Origin: Spirochaetaceae bacterium
GTDB taxonomy: Bacteria; Spirochaetota; Spirochaetia; Treponematales; Treponemataceae
Direction of reading: 5' to 3'
Length of the DNA: 35,550 nucleotides
Assembly (NCBI GenBank): GCA_031272345.1
Contig: JAISTZ010000182.1
Span: forward strand, 1-35,550
The notes under the pieces were generated by a model. The model was not told the DNA's origin. It ran no database searches and saw only the letters and a program-made list of their open reading frames with translations. Shown in pieces: positions 15,572-23,599 of the stretch (position 1 is the first letter of the stretch; each line of letters starts with the position of its first letter). The position numbers were made by a program, and so were the translations under genes.

Positions 15572-16891
15572 ATGAAAAAAACACACACCGCCGCCCCAGT
15601 CTGTATCGCCGCCCTGTCCTGGGTTTTATTTTTTTCCTGCGCAACGAACACGGGATTGTTCAAAAAGATTGACGGCCAGGTATCCGGCGCGTCCTACACC
15701 AGGGCCCTCACGGAAATCGAAGACCGCCGGGCAATCCTCTACCCTGAGCGGAACGCGGTGCTCCTGCGGCTCGACCGGGGCATGATCGAGCACTATGCCG
15801 GGCAGTACGGCCCATCCTCCGCCGACCTGGAAACCGGGGAGCATCTCATCGAGGCGGCCTTCACCAAAAGCGTCACCCAGGAGGCGGGCTCCTATCTCGT
15901 GAACGACAACGCCAGGGAATATGCCGGGGAGGACTTCGAGGACATCTACATCAACGTGTTCAATGCCCTCAATTACTACCAGCGGGGGGACGTTGAGGGC
16001 GCCCTGGTGGAAGCCCGGCGTTCAAACGAAAAGCTCAGTTCCCTGTCGGACAAGTACGCCAATGACCTCAGCGCCCTGAGCGCCGAAGCCGGGTCCGCCC
16101 CCCCGGATGCCCCCGACGGGAAGGTGCGGTTCGCCAATTCGGCCCTGGCGCGGTATTTGTCTGCCGTGCTCTACCGGGGGAGCGGCCTGGCGGACGACGC
16201 CCGGATCGACTTTGGGGAAGTCAAAAACGCCTTTGCCCAGGCGCCGTCAATCTATTCCTATCCCCTGCCGTCAACCCTGGAGGGGGAGCTTCCCCTGGAC
16301 CAGGGGGCGGCCCGGCTCAACATCATCGCCTTTTCCGGGCTTTCACCGGTCAAGGTTGAAGAAAACCTCCTCCTCCCCCTGCCCTTTCCCCCGCCCCACA
16401 ACAGTGCCCGCCTCGCCCTGCCCAGGCTGGAGCCCCGGCGGTCCCAGGTGAACCGGGTGGAAGCAACGGCCGGGCAGAACACCTACAGGCTCGAGCTGCT
16501 TGAGGACCTGAGCGCCGCCGCCGAGGAAACCTTCAAGGCCAAGTACGCCCTCATCTTTTTTAAGTCCTTTGTCCGGTCAATCTCCAAGGTGAGCGCCTCA
16601 GCGGTTGCGTCCGCCGCCGCCGGCACGACAGAAAACAAGAATGCGTCCCTCATAGCGGCTTTGATCGGCCTTGTGGGTCAGGGGTACGCCCTGGTTTCCG
16701 AGCAGGCGGACATACGGTGCGCCCGGTATTTCCCCGGCAGGGCCTACGTGTACGGAGTCACCCTGCCTCCGGGCAGGTACACGGTCACGGTCAATTTCTG
16801 GTCGGGAAACGCCGTGGTAGATTCGGTAGAAAAAACAATCGACCTTGCCCCAGGCAAGGCAAATATCATTGAGGCGGTGTCTTTAAAATGA
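15572..16891 (+). CDS. COG3014-like lipoprotein with TPR-like helices
   Basis: 439 residues. The signal peptide ends at LFFSC, making Cys23 the likely lipid site. The N-terminal half is helical and TPR-like: a family-typical segment reads LLRLDRGMIEHYAGQY, then ETGEHLIEAAFTKSVTQEAGSY and VFNALNYYQRGDVEGALVEARR. The C-terminal half contains a hydrophobic Ala/Gly-rich segment (about 340-375) and ends in beta-rich sequence (LPPGRYTVTVNFW). Proteins of this kind often occur beside LpoB-like and LPP20-like lipoproteins; their function is unknown. GGAAGGGGG precedes ATG 15572. The stop overlaps the next ATG (ATGA). Confidence 0.78.
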   Translation: MKKTHTAAPVCIAALSWVLFFSCATNTGLFKKIDGQVSGASYTRALTEIEDRRAILYPERNAVLLRLDRGMIEHYAGQYGPSSADLETGEHLIEAAFTKSVTQEAGSYLVNDNAREYAGEDFEDIYINVFNALNYYQRGDVEGALVEARRSNEKLSSLSDKYANDLSALSAEAGSAPPDAPDGKVRFANSALARYLSAVLYRGSGLADDARIDFGEVKNAFAQAPSIYSYPLPSTLEGELPLDQGAARLNIIAFSGLSPVKVEENLLLPLPFPPPHNSARLALPRLEPRRSQVNRVEATAGQNTYRLELLEDLSAAAEETFKAKYALIFFKSFVRSISKVSASAVASAAAGTTENKNASLIAALIGLVGQGYALVSEQADIRCARYFPGRAYVYGVTLPPGRYTVTVNFWSGNAVVDSVEKTIDLAPGKANIIEAVSLK

Positions 16892-17967
16892 AAAACCACG
16901 GAACCTTTTTTGCGCCGGCCGGGGTGATTGCGGCAATCGCCCTCCTCTCCTGCGCCACCGGGCCGGCGCCGGTCTCCCAGGCCCAGGGCGGGGAAGCCCC
17001 CCAGGGGGAGCCCCTTTGGGTGTCCGAGCCGGAGCGGGTGTACCCGGACAGCGGGTGGGTCATCGCGGTAGCCCAGGGTTCAAGCCGGAAGGAGGCGGAA
17101 ACCGCGGCGTTGGGAGCCCTGGCTGCGATTTTTAAAGTCGATGTTGAAGCCGTCACCACGGCGAATCAGGCGATGGCCTCGGTGGTGGAGCAGACCGCGG
17201 GCAAGGAGGCGGGCTCGTACCTCAAAGCCAATGCCACGGGCCTGGACGTAACGGCCCTGTCCCAGGTGAACGGTCTCATCGGCGTAAAGACCGAGTCCTG
17301 GCAGGGGAGCGGCAAGGCCTGGGCGAACGCCCGGATGAACCGCAGGGAAGCCGCCGCCCGGTACGCGGCCCTCATCGGGGAGAGCGAAGACACCATCGCC
17401 GCCCTCAAGGCCGAAGCTGCGTCCATGCCCGGCGCCTTCGACGCATACCAATACCTGAACCTTGCGGCCATGCTGGCAGGCGCGGCGGACAACTACCGGA
17501 GTCTCCTTTCCGTGCTGGATCCCTCGACCACGGGCAGGAAGGCCGCCTACGGCAGCGCCGGGGCGGTAAAAAACCTCGCCAACGAAGCGGCCCGGCGGGT
17601 GGTTGTGGCGGTGTCCGTGCGGGGCGACGAAGGGGGCAGAATCACCACGGCCTACCAGGAGTTTTTTTCCACCCGCGGTTTCAGGACGAACACCGCGGGC
17701 AAGGGCACGTATTTCCTGTCGTCCTCCCTGTCCCTGGAGAAGGTTGACCTAAGAGGGAACAGCAACGTGTTCGTCCGGTACGTGCTGAACACCACCCTGA
17801 CGAATCCCGCGGGGGAAGGGGTGTTCTCCTATTCCGAAAACGGCCGGGAGGGTCATCTTTCGGAGCCGGAAGCCCGGCAGCGGGCCATCCGCAAGGCCGA
17901 GGCGTCCATCGGGGAGGAAACATTCGCCGAAAAATTCGACGAATACCTGGCCTCGCTGATAAAGTAG
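16888..17967 (+). CDS. LPP20-like lipoprotein
   Basis: 359 residues. The signal peptide ends at ALLSC, so Cys22 is the probable lipid site. An LPP20-type domain follows: PLWVSEPERVYPDSGW, then AQGSSRKEAETAALGALAAIF. The LPP20 family is named for a Helicobacter membrane lipoprotein and its molecular role is unknown. The rest of the protein is of mixed composition, with a C-terminal region rich in beta strands (YFLSSSLSLEKVDL) and a charged end. ATG 16888 overlaps the previous stop by four bases, so the two genes are translationally coupled. A 50-base gap with its own ribosome binding site separates it from the next gene. Confidence 0.8.
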   Translation: MKNHGTFFAPAGVIAAIALLSCATGPAPVSQAQGGEAPQGEPLWVSEPERVYPDSGWVIAVAQGSSRKEAETAALGALAAIFKVDVEAVTTANQAMASVVEQTAGKEAGSYLKANATGLDVTALSQVNGLIGVKTESWQGSGKAWANARMNRREAAARYAALIGESEDTIAALKAEAASMPGAFDAYQYLNLAAMLAGAADNYRSLLSVLDPSTTGRKAAYGSAGAVKNLANEAARRVVVAVSVRGDEGGRITTAYQEFFSTRGFRTNTAGKGTYFLSSSLSLEKVDLRGNSNVFVRYVLNTTLTNPAGEGVFSYSENGREGHLSEPEARQRAIRKAEASIGEETFAEKFDEYLASLIK

Positions 17968-18017
17968 CATATACGCAGTCCCGTATGGGTCTGTAAAAAA
18001 AAATTAAGGAGGCAGAT

Positions 18018-18722
18018 ATGAAATCTGTCAACAAAATTGCGATTTTTACCCTGGGGCTCTGTGCCCTGGCTTTGCTGTGGGGCTGCGCGTCAAAGAGTGA
18101 ATCCCGCCGTCCCTCCGCAGAGGACGCCGCCCTGAGCGTCGAGGTAAAAAAAGAAGACAGGCCGACTCTCGTTGACGACAAGGGGGCCCTCTACGGCATA
18201 CAGACCCCCACCTGGGTGGCCGAGTACATCCAGAACGGCAACAGCGGCGTTGAGAGCATCAAGCTCTACGCGGCCCTCAACTGCTTTGTGGTTGAGCAGA
18301 CCGACGCCAACAGGGAATTCGCGGTGAACTGGGTGAGCCTCAATGCCAACGGCACCACGGCGATCGCCCAGATGATTGCGGACACCGTGGTTGCCGAAGC
18401 CCAGAGCAAGCTCTCCGGCGAAAAGGGCGGGGACATCACCGCCAGCTTGACCTCCGTGCAGGACTCCATGGCCCATGCGTCATTCTCCGGGGCCCGCAAG
18501 GAAGCGGACTGGTGGCAGGAGCTCCAGTATCCCGACGGCAGAAAAGAGTGCCGCGCCATGGCCCTGTGGGTGGTTGACCGGAAGACTCTGGGGGACCAAA
18601 TCGCCCGGAACATGCAGAACATCGTGGATGAAAACACGGCCATGTCCGTGGAACTGCGCGCCATTTTTTCCGACATGATCAAGGATGTCCGTGAAAACGG
18701 GTTAATCCGAAGGTCAAACTAG
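18018..18722 (+). CDS. Lipoprotein of unknown function
   Basis: 234 residues. The signal peptide ends at LLWGC, so Cys23 is the likely lipid site. The mature protein has TPTWVAEYIQNG, then a segment AALNCFVVEQTDANREFAVNW and an extended helical C-terminus. The WV...Y start recalls LPP20-type domains, but I cannot place it in a named family with confidence. AAGGAGG at 18006-18012 is five bases before the ATG, one of the best ribosome binding sites in the window, so this protein may be made in excess of its operon partners. A strong terminator follows 32 bases after the stop and closes the operon. Confidence 0.75.
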   Translation: MKSVNKIAIFTLGLCALALLWGCASKSESRRPSAEDAALSVEVKKEDRPTLVDDKGALYGIQTPTWVAEYIQNGNSGVESIKLYAALNCFVVEQTDANREFAVNWVSLNANGTTAIAQMIADTVVAEAQSKLSGEKGGDITASLTSVQDSMAHASFSGARKEADWWQELQYPDGRKECRAMALWVVDRKTLGDQIARNMQNIVDENTAMSVELRAIFSDMIKDVRENGLIRRSN

Positions 18723-18754
18723 GCGTTTTCCGTCCGTCCCATCTTCATTTCTTC

Positions 18755-18793
18755 AAAAAACCTGAAAAATTCGCATTTTTCAGGTTTTTTTTT
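18755..18793 (+). terminator. Rho-independent terminator of the four-lipoprotein operon
   Basis: A perfect 16-bp inverted repeat (18755-18770 with 18775-18790, core CCTGAAAAAT and ATTTTTCAGG) with the loop TCGC ends in nine T residues (18785-18793). The A and T tracts make it potentially active in both directions. Confidence 0.93.
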
Positions 18794-18849
18794 CCAAAAA
18801 GTGTCCAAAAACGTCATGTCCCTTACAATAACTAGTGCAGGAGGCTTTT

Positions 18850-19968
18850 ATGGAAAAGCAAAGAATCAACAAGGGGGCCCTGCGGAAGGGCGCGGCGGAG
18901 GCCCTCCGGGTTGTCCTGGCGCTGGCCGCGTTCACCGGGGCCTATGTGGCCGCCCTCATGGTGTCCTGCGCCGTCACCGCCGAGGGGGTGGAGCTCATCA
19001 CCGGGGACTTTACCGCCCCGGAACTGCTCACCTTTACCACCCTGGGGGCCCAAAAAATCGACGTCGGGTTCTCCGAGGACGTGCGCCTGACCGGGGCGCA
19101 CATCACCACGGCGGATGGGGAGGTGTTTGCCGATGTGGACCGCCAGGGGAACCTGTTTTCCGGGGAACACCAGGTGTCGCTCTCAAAAAACACGGTTGCC
19201 GGGGAGCGCTACAGGTTTTCCGGGGTGGCGGAGGACACGAAGGGCAATTCCCTCTCCTTCAGCGTGGGATTCTCCGGGTTCAACGACGAGGTGCCGGACC
19301 TGGTGCTCTCGGAGGTGCGCCACGATTACAGCAAACCCAGGGCGGAATTCATCGAGCTCTATGCGGTCACCGGGGGGAACCTTGCGGGAGTCACCCTGCT
19401 CAGCGCATACGACGGGGTGGATCGCATCTACGAGTTTCCCCCCTGCCAGGTTGAAGCCGGGGAATACATCGTCCTGCATTACAGGAAAATCCCGGAGGAA
19501 GCGGACCGGTGCATCGACGAAACCGGGGACGACAAGAGCCTTTCCACCGCAACGGATTCGTCCCCTTCCCGGGATTTCTGGGTGAATAACAACTTGGCCT
19601 GTCTGGGAACCTCGTCGGACGTGATTCTCCTCAGAAAGCGGGCCGGGGGGGAGCTCCTCGACGCCCTGCCCTACGCCAAGTCCGCGCAAACGGACTGGAA
19701 AAACGAAAATGTGCGGAAGGCGGCCCAGGAAGCCTATGGGGACGGGAAGGGCCCGTGGCCCGACGGGAGCGGCATAGGGGCGGCGTTTTGCATCGACGGG
19801 GCGTCATATAGCTGCACCTTCAGCAGACAGAACATCCCGGCCATAGTAGAGGATGCGGCGGATGGAGTGTATGAAGGAGAACACAGGGGCAGAAGCTTCT
19901 GGATGGTTACGGCGGCGAAAAACTTCACGCCGGGGAGGCCCAATTCAAACGTACCCTACACACCCTGA
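18850..19968 (+). CDS. Lamin-tail-domain-like exported lipoprotein
   Basis: 372 residues from ATG 18850, with AGGAGG (18839-18844) five bases upstream. A long positively charged N-terminus precedes a hydrophobic stretch ending at ALMVSC, so Cys40 is a candidate lipid site. Residues about 55-145 look like a bacterial Ig-like domain (TFTTLGAQKIDVGFSEDV). From 149 a lamin-tail-like domain follows: LVLSEV...EFIELYAVTGGNLAGVTLL, then EFPPCQVEAGEYIVLHYR. In bacteria such domains occur on secreted surface proteins and nucleases, but no enzymatic domain is present here. Possible -10 box TACAAT at 18824-18829 with a weak -35. It is monocistronic and followed by the prs promoter. Confidence 0.72.
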   Translation: MEKQRINKGALRKGAAEALRVVLALAAFTGAYVAALMVSCAVTAEGVELITGDFTAPELLTFTTLGAQKIDVGFSEDVRLTGAHITTADGEVFADVDRQGNLFSGEHQVSLSKNTVAGERYRFSGVAEDTKGNSLSFSVGFSGFNDEVPDLVLSEVRHDYSKPRAEFIELYAVTGGNLAGVTLLSAYDGVDRIYEFPPCQVEAGEYIVLHYRKIPEEADRCIDETGDDKSLSTATDSSPSRDFWVNNNLACLGTSSDVILLRKRAGGELLDALPYAKSAQTDWKNENVRKAAQEAYGDGKGPWPDGSGIGAAFCIDGASYSCTFSRQNIPAIVEDAADGVYEGEHRGRSFWMVTAAKNFTPGRPNSNVPYTP

Positions 19969-19972
19969 GATC

Positions 19973-20001
19973 TTGCACAAAAAGTCGCCCCGGGATATAG
20001 T
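19973..20001 (+). promoter_or_regulatory. Sigma-70 promoter for prs
   Basis: TTGCAC at 19973-19978, a 17-base spacer and TATAGT at 19996-20001. The start point would be near 20008. The -35 begins five bases after the previous gene's stop codon. Confidence 0.75.
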
Positions 20002-20021
20002 AGTGTCCGAGAGGTTAGCTA

Positions 20022-21260
20022 ATGCCCTATTCAGAACCGACAAGACTTGCAGTGGTAGCCTGTCCCGGTGGAGAAGTCTTTGCCGATGAAGTGATTGTCC
20101 ACCTGAAGCACATGTGCAAACACCGCTTCGGCTTAAAACAGGACGCTATTTCCAAGCGGTACAAGATCGGCAGGGACGAGTTTATCCGGCAGGCCAACCT
20201 GCTGAACGACATGCAGACCTCGGACCTCTATGTGAGCAACGTTGTCGATTCCTACCGGCCCCCGGAATTCAAGGTAAAGGCCAAATTCACCTATTTTATG
20301 AACGGCGAATTTAAGACCGAAATCCTGGAGAGCATCCGGGGGAAGGACGTCTACATCTTTCAGGACATAGAAAACCACGCCCCCCTGGCGTTGAACGAGG
20401 GCAAGAACGTCCAGTCCCTCTCGGTGAACGACCACCTGATGACATTGATGGTCACCCTGGACACGGTGCGCCAGGCCGGGGCCGCGCAGATCACCCTGGT
20501 GATTCCCGTGTACCCCTACAGCCGGCAGCACAAGAAGAAGGGCCGGGAGGGGCTCACGGCGAGTCTCCTGGGGCACATCTTCGAGAGCATGGGGGTGGCG
20601 CGGATAATCACCCTGGACATCCACTCCAGGGAGATAATCAACACCTTCAGGAAGACCCACCTGGAGAACCTCCACGCCAGCTACCAGATCCTCCGGGAGA
20701 TGCTCAACCTCATCAAACCCCAGAAGGAGCTCGACGACCTGGTGGTGGTGGCCCCGGACACGGGCGCGGTGGACCGCAACAAATTCTACGCCACCGCCCT
20801 GGAAAAACCCCTGGCGATGATCTACAAGGAGCGGGACTATTCCCTGATTTCCCAGGACGGCAAGGACACGAACATCAAGGCCATCAAGCTCCTGGGGGAC
20901 GTGCGCGGCAAGGTCGCCTTTCTGGCGGACGACATGCTCGCCACCGGGGGCACCCTCCTCAAGGCCATGGAATTCCTCAAGGATCAGGGCGCCAAAAAGG
21001 TGATTTGCGCGGTCAGTCTGCCCCTCTTTACGGGGGACGCGGTGGATCTCTTCAACGAGGCGTACAAACAGGGCTTCTTCTACCGCATCATCGGCACCAA
21101 CGTGGTGTACCACGAGAATCTCAAGAACTGCGAGTGGTACATCAACACGAACATCAGCGGGCTCTTTGCCAATGTCATCGTGCGGGTCCACCACAACCAG
21201 TCCCTCAGCAAGCTCCTGGACAACCGCACGATCATCGAAAAACTGCTTAAAACCGAATAG
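20022..21260 (+). CDS. prs: Ribose-phosphate pyrophosphokinase (PRPP synthetase), long form
   Basis: 412 residues, about 100 longer than the usual 310-320. It makes PRPP from ribose 5-phosphate and ATP. The core is clear: a VNDHLMTLMVTLDTVRQAGA segment, VIPVYPYSRQHKKKGREGLTASLLGHIFESMG, ITLDIHS, VVVAPDTGAVDR, and the PRPP loop FLADDMLATGGTLLKA. The extra length is mainly at the N-terminus and between these motifs (for example 20140-20330), and suggests a spirochaete-type branch. GAGAGG at 20009-20014 is seven bases before the ATG. thiI begins two bases after its stop. Confidence 0.92.
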   Translation: MPYSEPTRLAVVACPGGEVFADEVIVHLKHMCKHRFGLKQDAISKRYKIGRDEFIRQANLLNDMQTSDLYVSNVVDSYRPPEFKVKAKFTYFMNGEFKTEILESIRGKDVYIFQDIENHAPLALNEGKNVQSLSVNDHLMTLMVTLDTVRQAGAAQITLVIPVYPYSRQHKKKGREGLTASLLGHIFESMGVARIITLDIHSREIINTFRKTHLENLHASYQILREMLNLIKPQKELDDLVVVAPDTGAVDRNKFYATALEKPLAMIYKERDYSLISQDGKDTNIKAIKLLGDVRGKVAFLADDMLATGGTLLKAMEFLKDQGAKKVICAVSLPLFTGDAVDLFNEAYKQGFFYRIIGTNVVYHENLKNCEWYINTNISGLFANVIVRVHHNQSLSKLLDNRTIIEKLLKTE

Positions 21261-21262
21261 CC

Positions 21263-22423
21263 ATGGCCGTGTACCTTGCAAAGCTCGGGGAGCTTACCCT
21301 CAAGGGCGCCAACAAGAGGGACTTTGAGCGGCGCCTCGTGGAAAACGCCCGGTTGGGTCTGGAGAAGGTTGACGCCAGGGTGCGCCTCCAGTCCGCCAGG
21401 CTCTACGTCGAAGGACCGGAGGAGTCCTCCGCCGCGATCGAATTCACCCTGAGTCACCTGATCGGCATAACCGGCTGGGCACGGACACGGGTCTGCGAAA
21501 AAACCATCGAGGCCATCACCCAGGCGGTCTACGACGAAGCGGTCGCCCGCCGGGACCAGGGGGCCAGGACCTTCAAGGTGGAGACCCGCCGGCAGGACAA
21601 GAGCTTCCCCCTGGATTCCTACGGGGTGAACACCGAGGCCCCATCCCGGGTGGTGGACGAGAACGTCCTTGCCGTGGACGTGCACCGCCCGGACGCCCTC
21701 ATCTGTGTTGAAATCCGGGAGCGGGTCTTCGTGTACTCAAACGCCCACAGGGGCTGCCGGGGGCTGCCGGTGGGCACGAGCGGCAAGGGGGTCCTGCTCC
21801 TTTCCGGCGGGCTGGATTCCCCCGTGGCGGGCTACCGGATGCTCCGCCGGGGCATGAGGCTCGACTACGCCCACTTCCACGCCTGGCCCTACACCTCCGA
21901 CGAGGCAAAACAGAAGGCCCTGGACCTTGCACGGCTCCTTGCCGCCTACGGGTGCGGGGGGCACATCAACATGATCCCCTTTGCGGAGGTCCAGACCCGC
22001 ATACGGGAGCGAGCCCCGGGGATGTTCTCCACCCTGCTCCTTAGGGTGTGCATGATTAAGGCGGCGAATCTCCTGGCCGCAAAGGTCCGGGCGGAGGCGA
22101 TAATCACCGGGGAGAGTCTGGGGCAGGTTGCAAGCCAGACCATGCGGAACATGGCCGTCACCGAGGACGCGGCGGAATTCCCCCTCTACCGGCCCCTCAT
22201 CGGCCTGGACAAGGAAGAAATCATCGAGACCTCCCGGAGCATCGGCGCCTACGAGACGTCGATCCTGCCCTACGAGGACTGCTGTGTGCTCTTTGCGCCC
22301 AAACACCCCGCCCTCAGGGCAACCGTGGAAGAGTCCCGCTCCCTCTACGCCGCCCTGGAAGCGGACTCCCTCATCCAGGACGCCTTCGACAGGCGGGAGA
22401 AAATTGCCTTGCCGGTTGTGTAA
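21263..22423 (+). CDS. thiI: tRNA 4-thiouridine synthase ThiI, without rhodanese domain
   Basis: 386 residues. ThiI adenylates U8 of tRNA for 4-thiouridine formation and can take part in thiamin thiazole synthesis. The N-terminus matches the family (LAKLGELTLKGANKRDFE); a THUMP region follows, and the PP-loop SGGLDSP is at 181-187. The C-terminal rhodanese domain of the E. coli enzyme is absent, as in many bacteria and archaea. The ATG is two bases after the prs stop and no Shine-Dalgarno sequence is visible, so translation probably depends on coupling to prs. Confidence 0.93.
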   Translation: MAVYLAKLGELTLKGANKRDFERRLVENARLGLEKVDARVRLQSARLYVEGPEESSAAIEFTLSHLIGITGWARTRVCEKTIEAITQAVYDEAVARRDQGARTFKVETRRQDKSFPLDSYGVNTEAPSRVVDENVLAVDVHRPDALICVEIRERVFVYSNAHRGCRGLPVGTSGKGVLLLSGGLDSPVAGYRMLRRGMRLDYAHFHAWPYTSDEAKQKALDLARLLAAYGCGGHINMIPFAEVQTRIRERAPGMFSTLLLRVCMIKAANLLAAKVRAEAIITGESLGQVASQTMRNMAVTEDAAEFPLYRPLIGLDKEEIIETSRSIGAYETSILPYEDCCVLFAPKHPALRATVEESRSLYAALEADSLIQDAFDRREKIALPVV

Positions 22424-22426
22424 GGT

Positions 22427-22455
22427 TTGACAAAACCCTCTTTTCCCGGTATCTT
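22427..22455 (+). promoter_or_regulatory. Sigma-70 promoter for the prfB operon
   Basis: TTGACA at 22427-22432, a 17-base spacer and TATCTT at 22450-22455. Six bases separate the -10 box from ATG 22462 and there is no purine-rich ribosome binding site, so a leaderless message is predicted. The -35 starts four bases after the thiI stop. Confidence 0.75.
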
Positions 22456-22461
22456 TTTTCT

Positions 22462-23599
22462 ATGCTTGAAGACTACAAAATTCCAATAGCAAAACTCAAA
22501 GAAAACATCCTCGATGTTTGGGGGCGTCTTTGACGTCGAAGGGCTGGAAAAAGAAATAGCCGCAAAGGAAGCCCTCACCCAGGCGCCGGATTTCTGGGGG
22601 GACCAAAAAAAAGCGGAAAAACTCCTCTCCGAAATCAAGTCCCTTAAAAACCGCCTTGAACCCTGGCGGGCCCTTGCGGCCCAGGCGGAGGACCTGGAGG
22701 CCCTCTACGACCTGGGGGCCGAAGCCGGGGACAACTCCCTTGAGGACGAACTCAAGGGGGCCCTCGCCCAGGCGCAGGGTGACTACGAGAAACAGCACAT
22801 CCTGAACCTGCTCTCCGGGGAGGTTGACAAAAACGGGGCCTTCCTCACGATTCACGCCGGGGCCGGGGGCACCGAGGCCTGCGACTGGACCCAGATGCTC
22901 AACCGGATGTACCTGCGCTGGGCTGAGGAAAAGTCCTTCAAGACCGAAGTAGTGGACAGTCTTGAGGCCGAGGGGGGGCTCAAGAGCATCACCGTGCAGG
23001 TTACCGGGGACTATGCCTACGGCTACCTCAAGTGCGAGGCGGGAATCCACCGGCTCGTGCGGATAAGCCCCTTTGATTCAAACGCCAGACGGCACACGTC
23101 CTTTGCGTCGGTGTTCATCTTCCCCGTGTTGGACGACACAATCGAGGTGGACATCCGTCCCGAGGACCTGCGGGTGGACACCTACCGCTCAGGGGGCGCC
23201 GGGGGCCAGCACGTGAACAAGACCGATTCGGCGGTGCGGCTCACCCATCTGCCCACGGGAATCGTCGTGGCCTGCCAGAACGAGCGCAGCCAGATTATGA
23301 ACCGGGCCACCGCCATGAGTATGCTCCGGGCGCGGCTCTACGAATACTACAGGCAGGAAAAAGAAAAAGAAAACGCCAGGTTCGGGGCGGAAAAAAAGGA
23401 CATATCCTGGGGCAACCAGATACGCTCCTACGTGTTTCAGCCCTACACGATGGTCAAGGACCACCGCACAAAGACCGAGACCGGGAACATCCAGGCCGTG
23501 ATGGACGGCAAGATAGACCCCTTCATCGAGTCCTTCCTCAAGCTCCAGTGGGAGGGGCTGCTCGTAGCGCCGGGCGCGGACGACGGGGGCGACCTATGA
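22462..23599 (+). CDS. prfB: Peptide chain release factor 2 with programmed +1 frameshift
   Basis: 378 residues when read as 22462-22530 joined to 22532-23599. RF2 recognises UGA and UAA. The first frame has 23 codons (MLEDYKIPIAKL...WGRL) and meets an in-frame TGA at 22531-22533 right after CTT. Skipping one base gives GAC and the main frame, exactly the CTTTGAC site of E. coli. A Shine-Dalgarno-like GGGGG at 22520-22524 sits three bases before CTT. The SPF codon-recognition motif falls at 202-204 and GGQ at 247-249, close to E. coli numbering. It heads a seven-gene operon, and its stop overlaps the next ATG (ATGA). Confidence 0.97.
22520..22534 (+). promoter_or_regulatory. Programmed +1 ribosomal frameshift site of prfB
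   Basis: GGGGG, three bases, then CTT TGA C. When RF2 is low, the ribosome pauses at TGA and slips from CTT to TTT, giving autoregulation. This is established for prfB in many bacteria, and all elements are present here. Confidence 0.95.

Noticed and set aside
20133-21281. Long minus-strand open frame opposite prs
   Set aside because: It lies exactly over the prs gene and reads as reverse-complement shadow; prs is strongly supported.
22514-22531. prfB starting at the later ATG in the main frame only
   Set aside because: An earlier ATG with the CTTTGAC frameshift site and promoter explains the N-terminus better and matches RF2 numbering.
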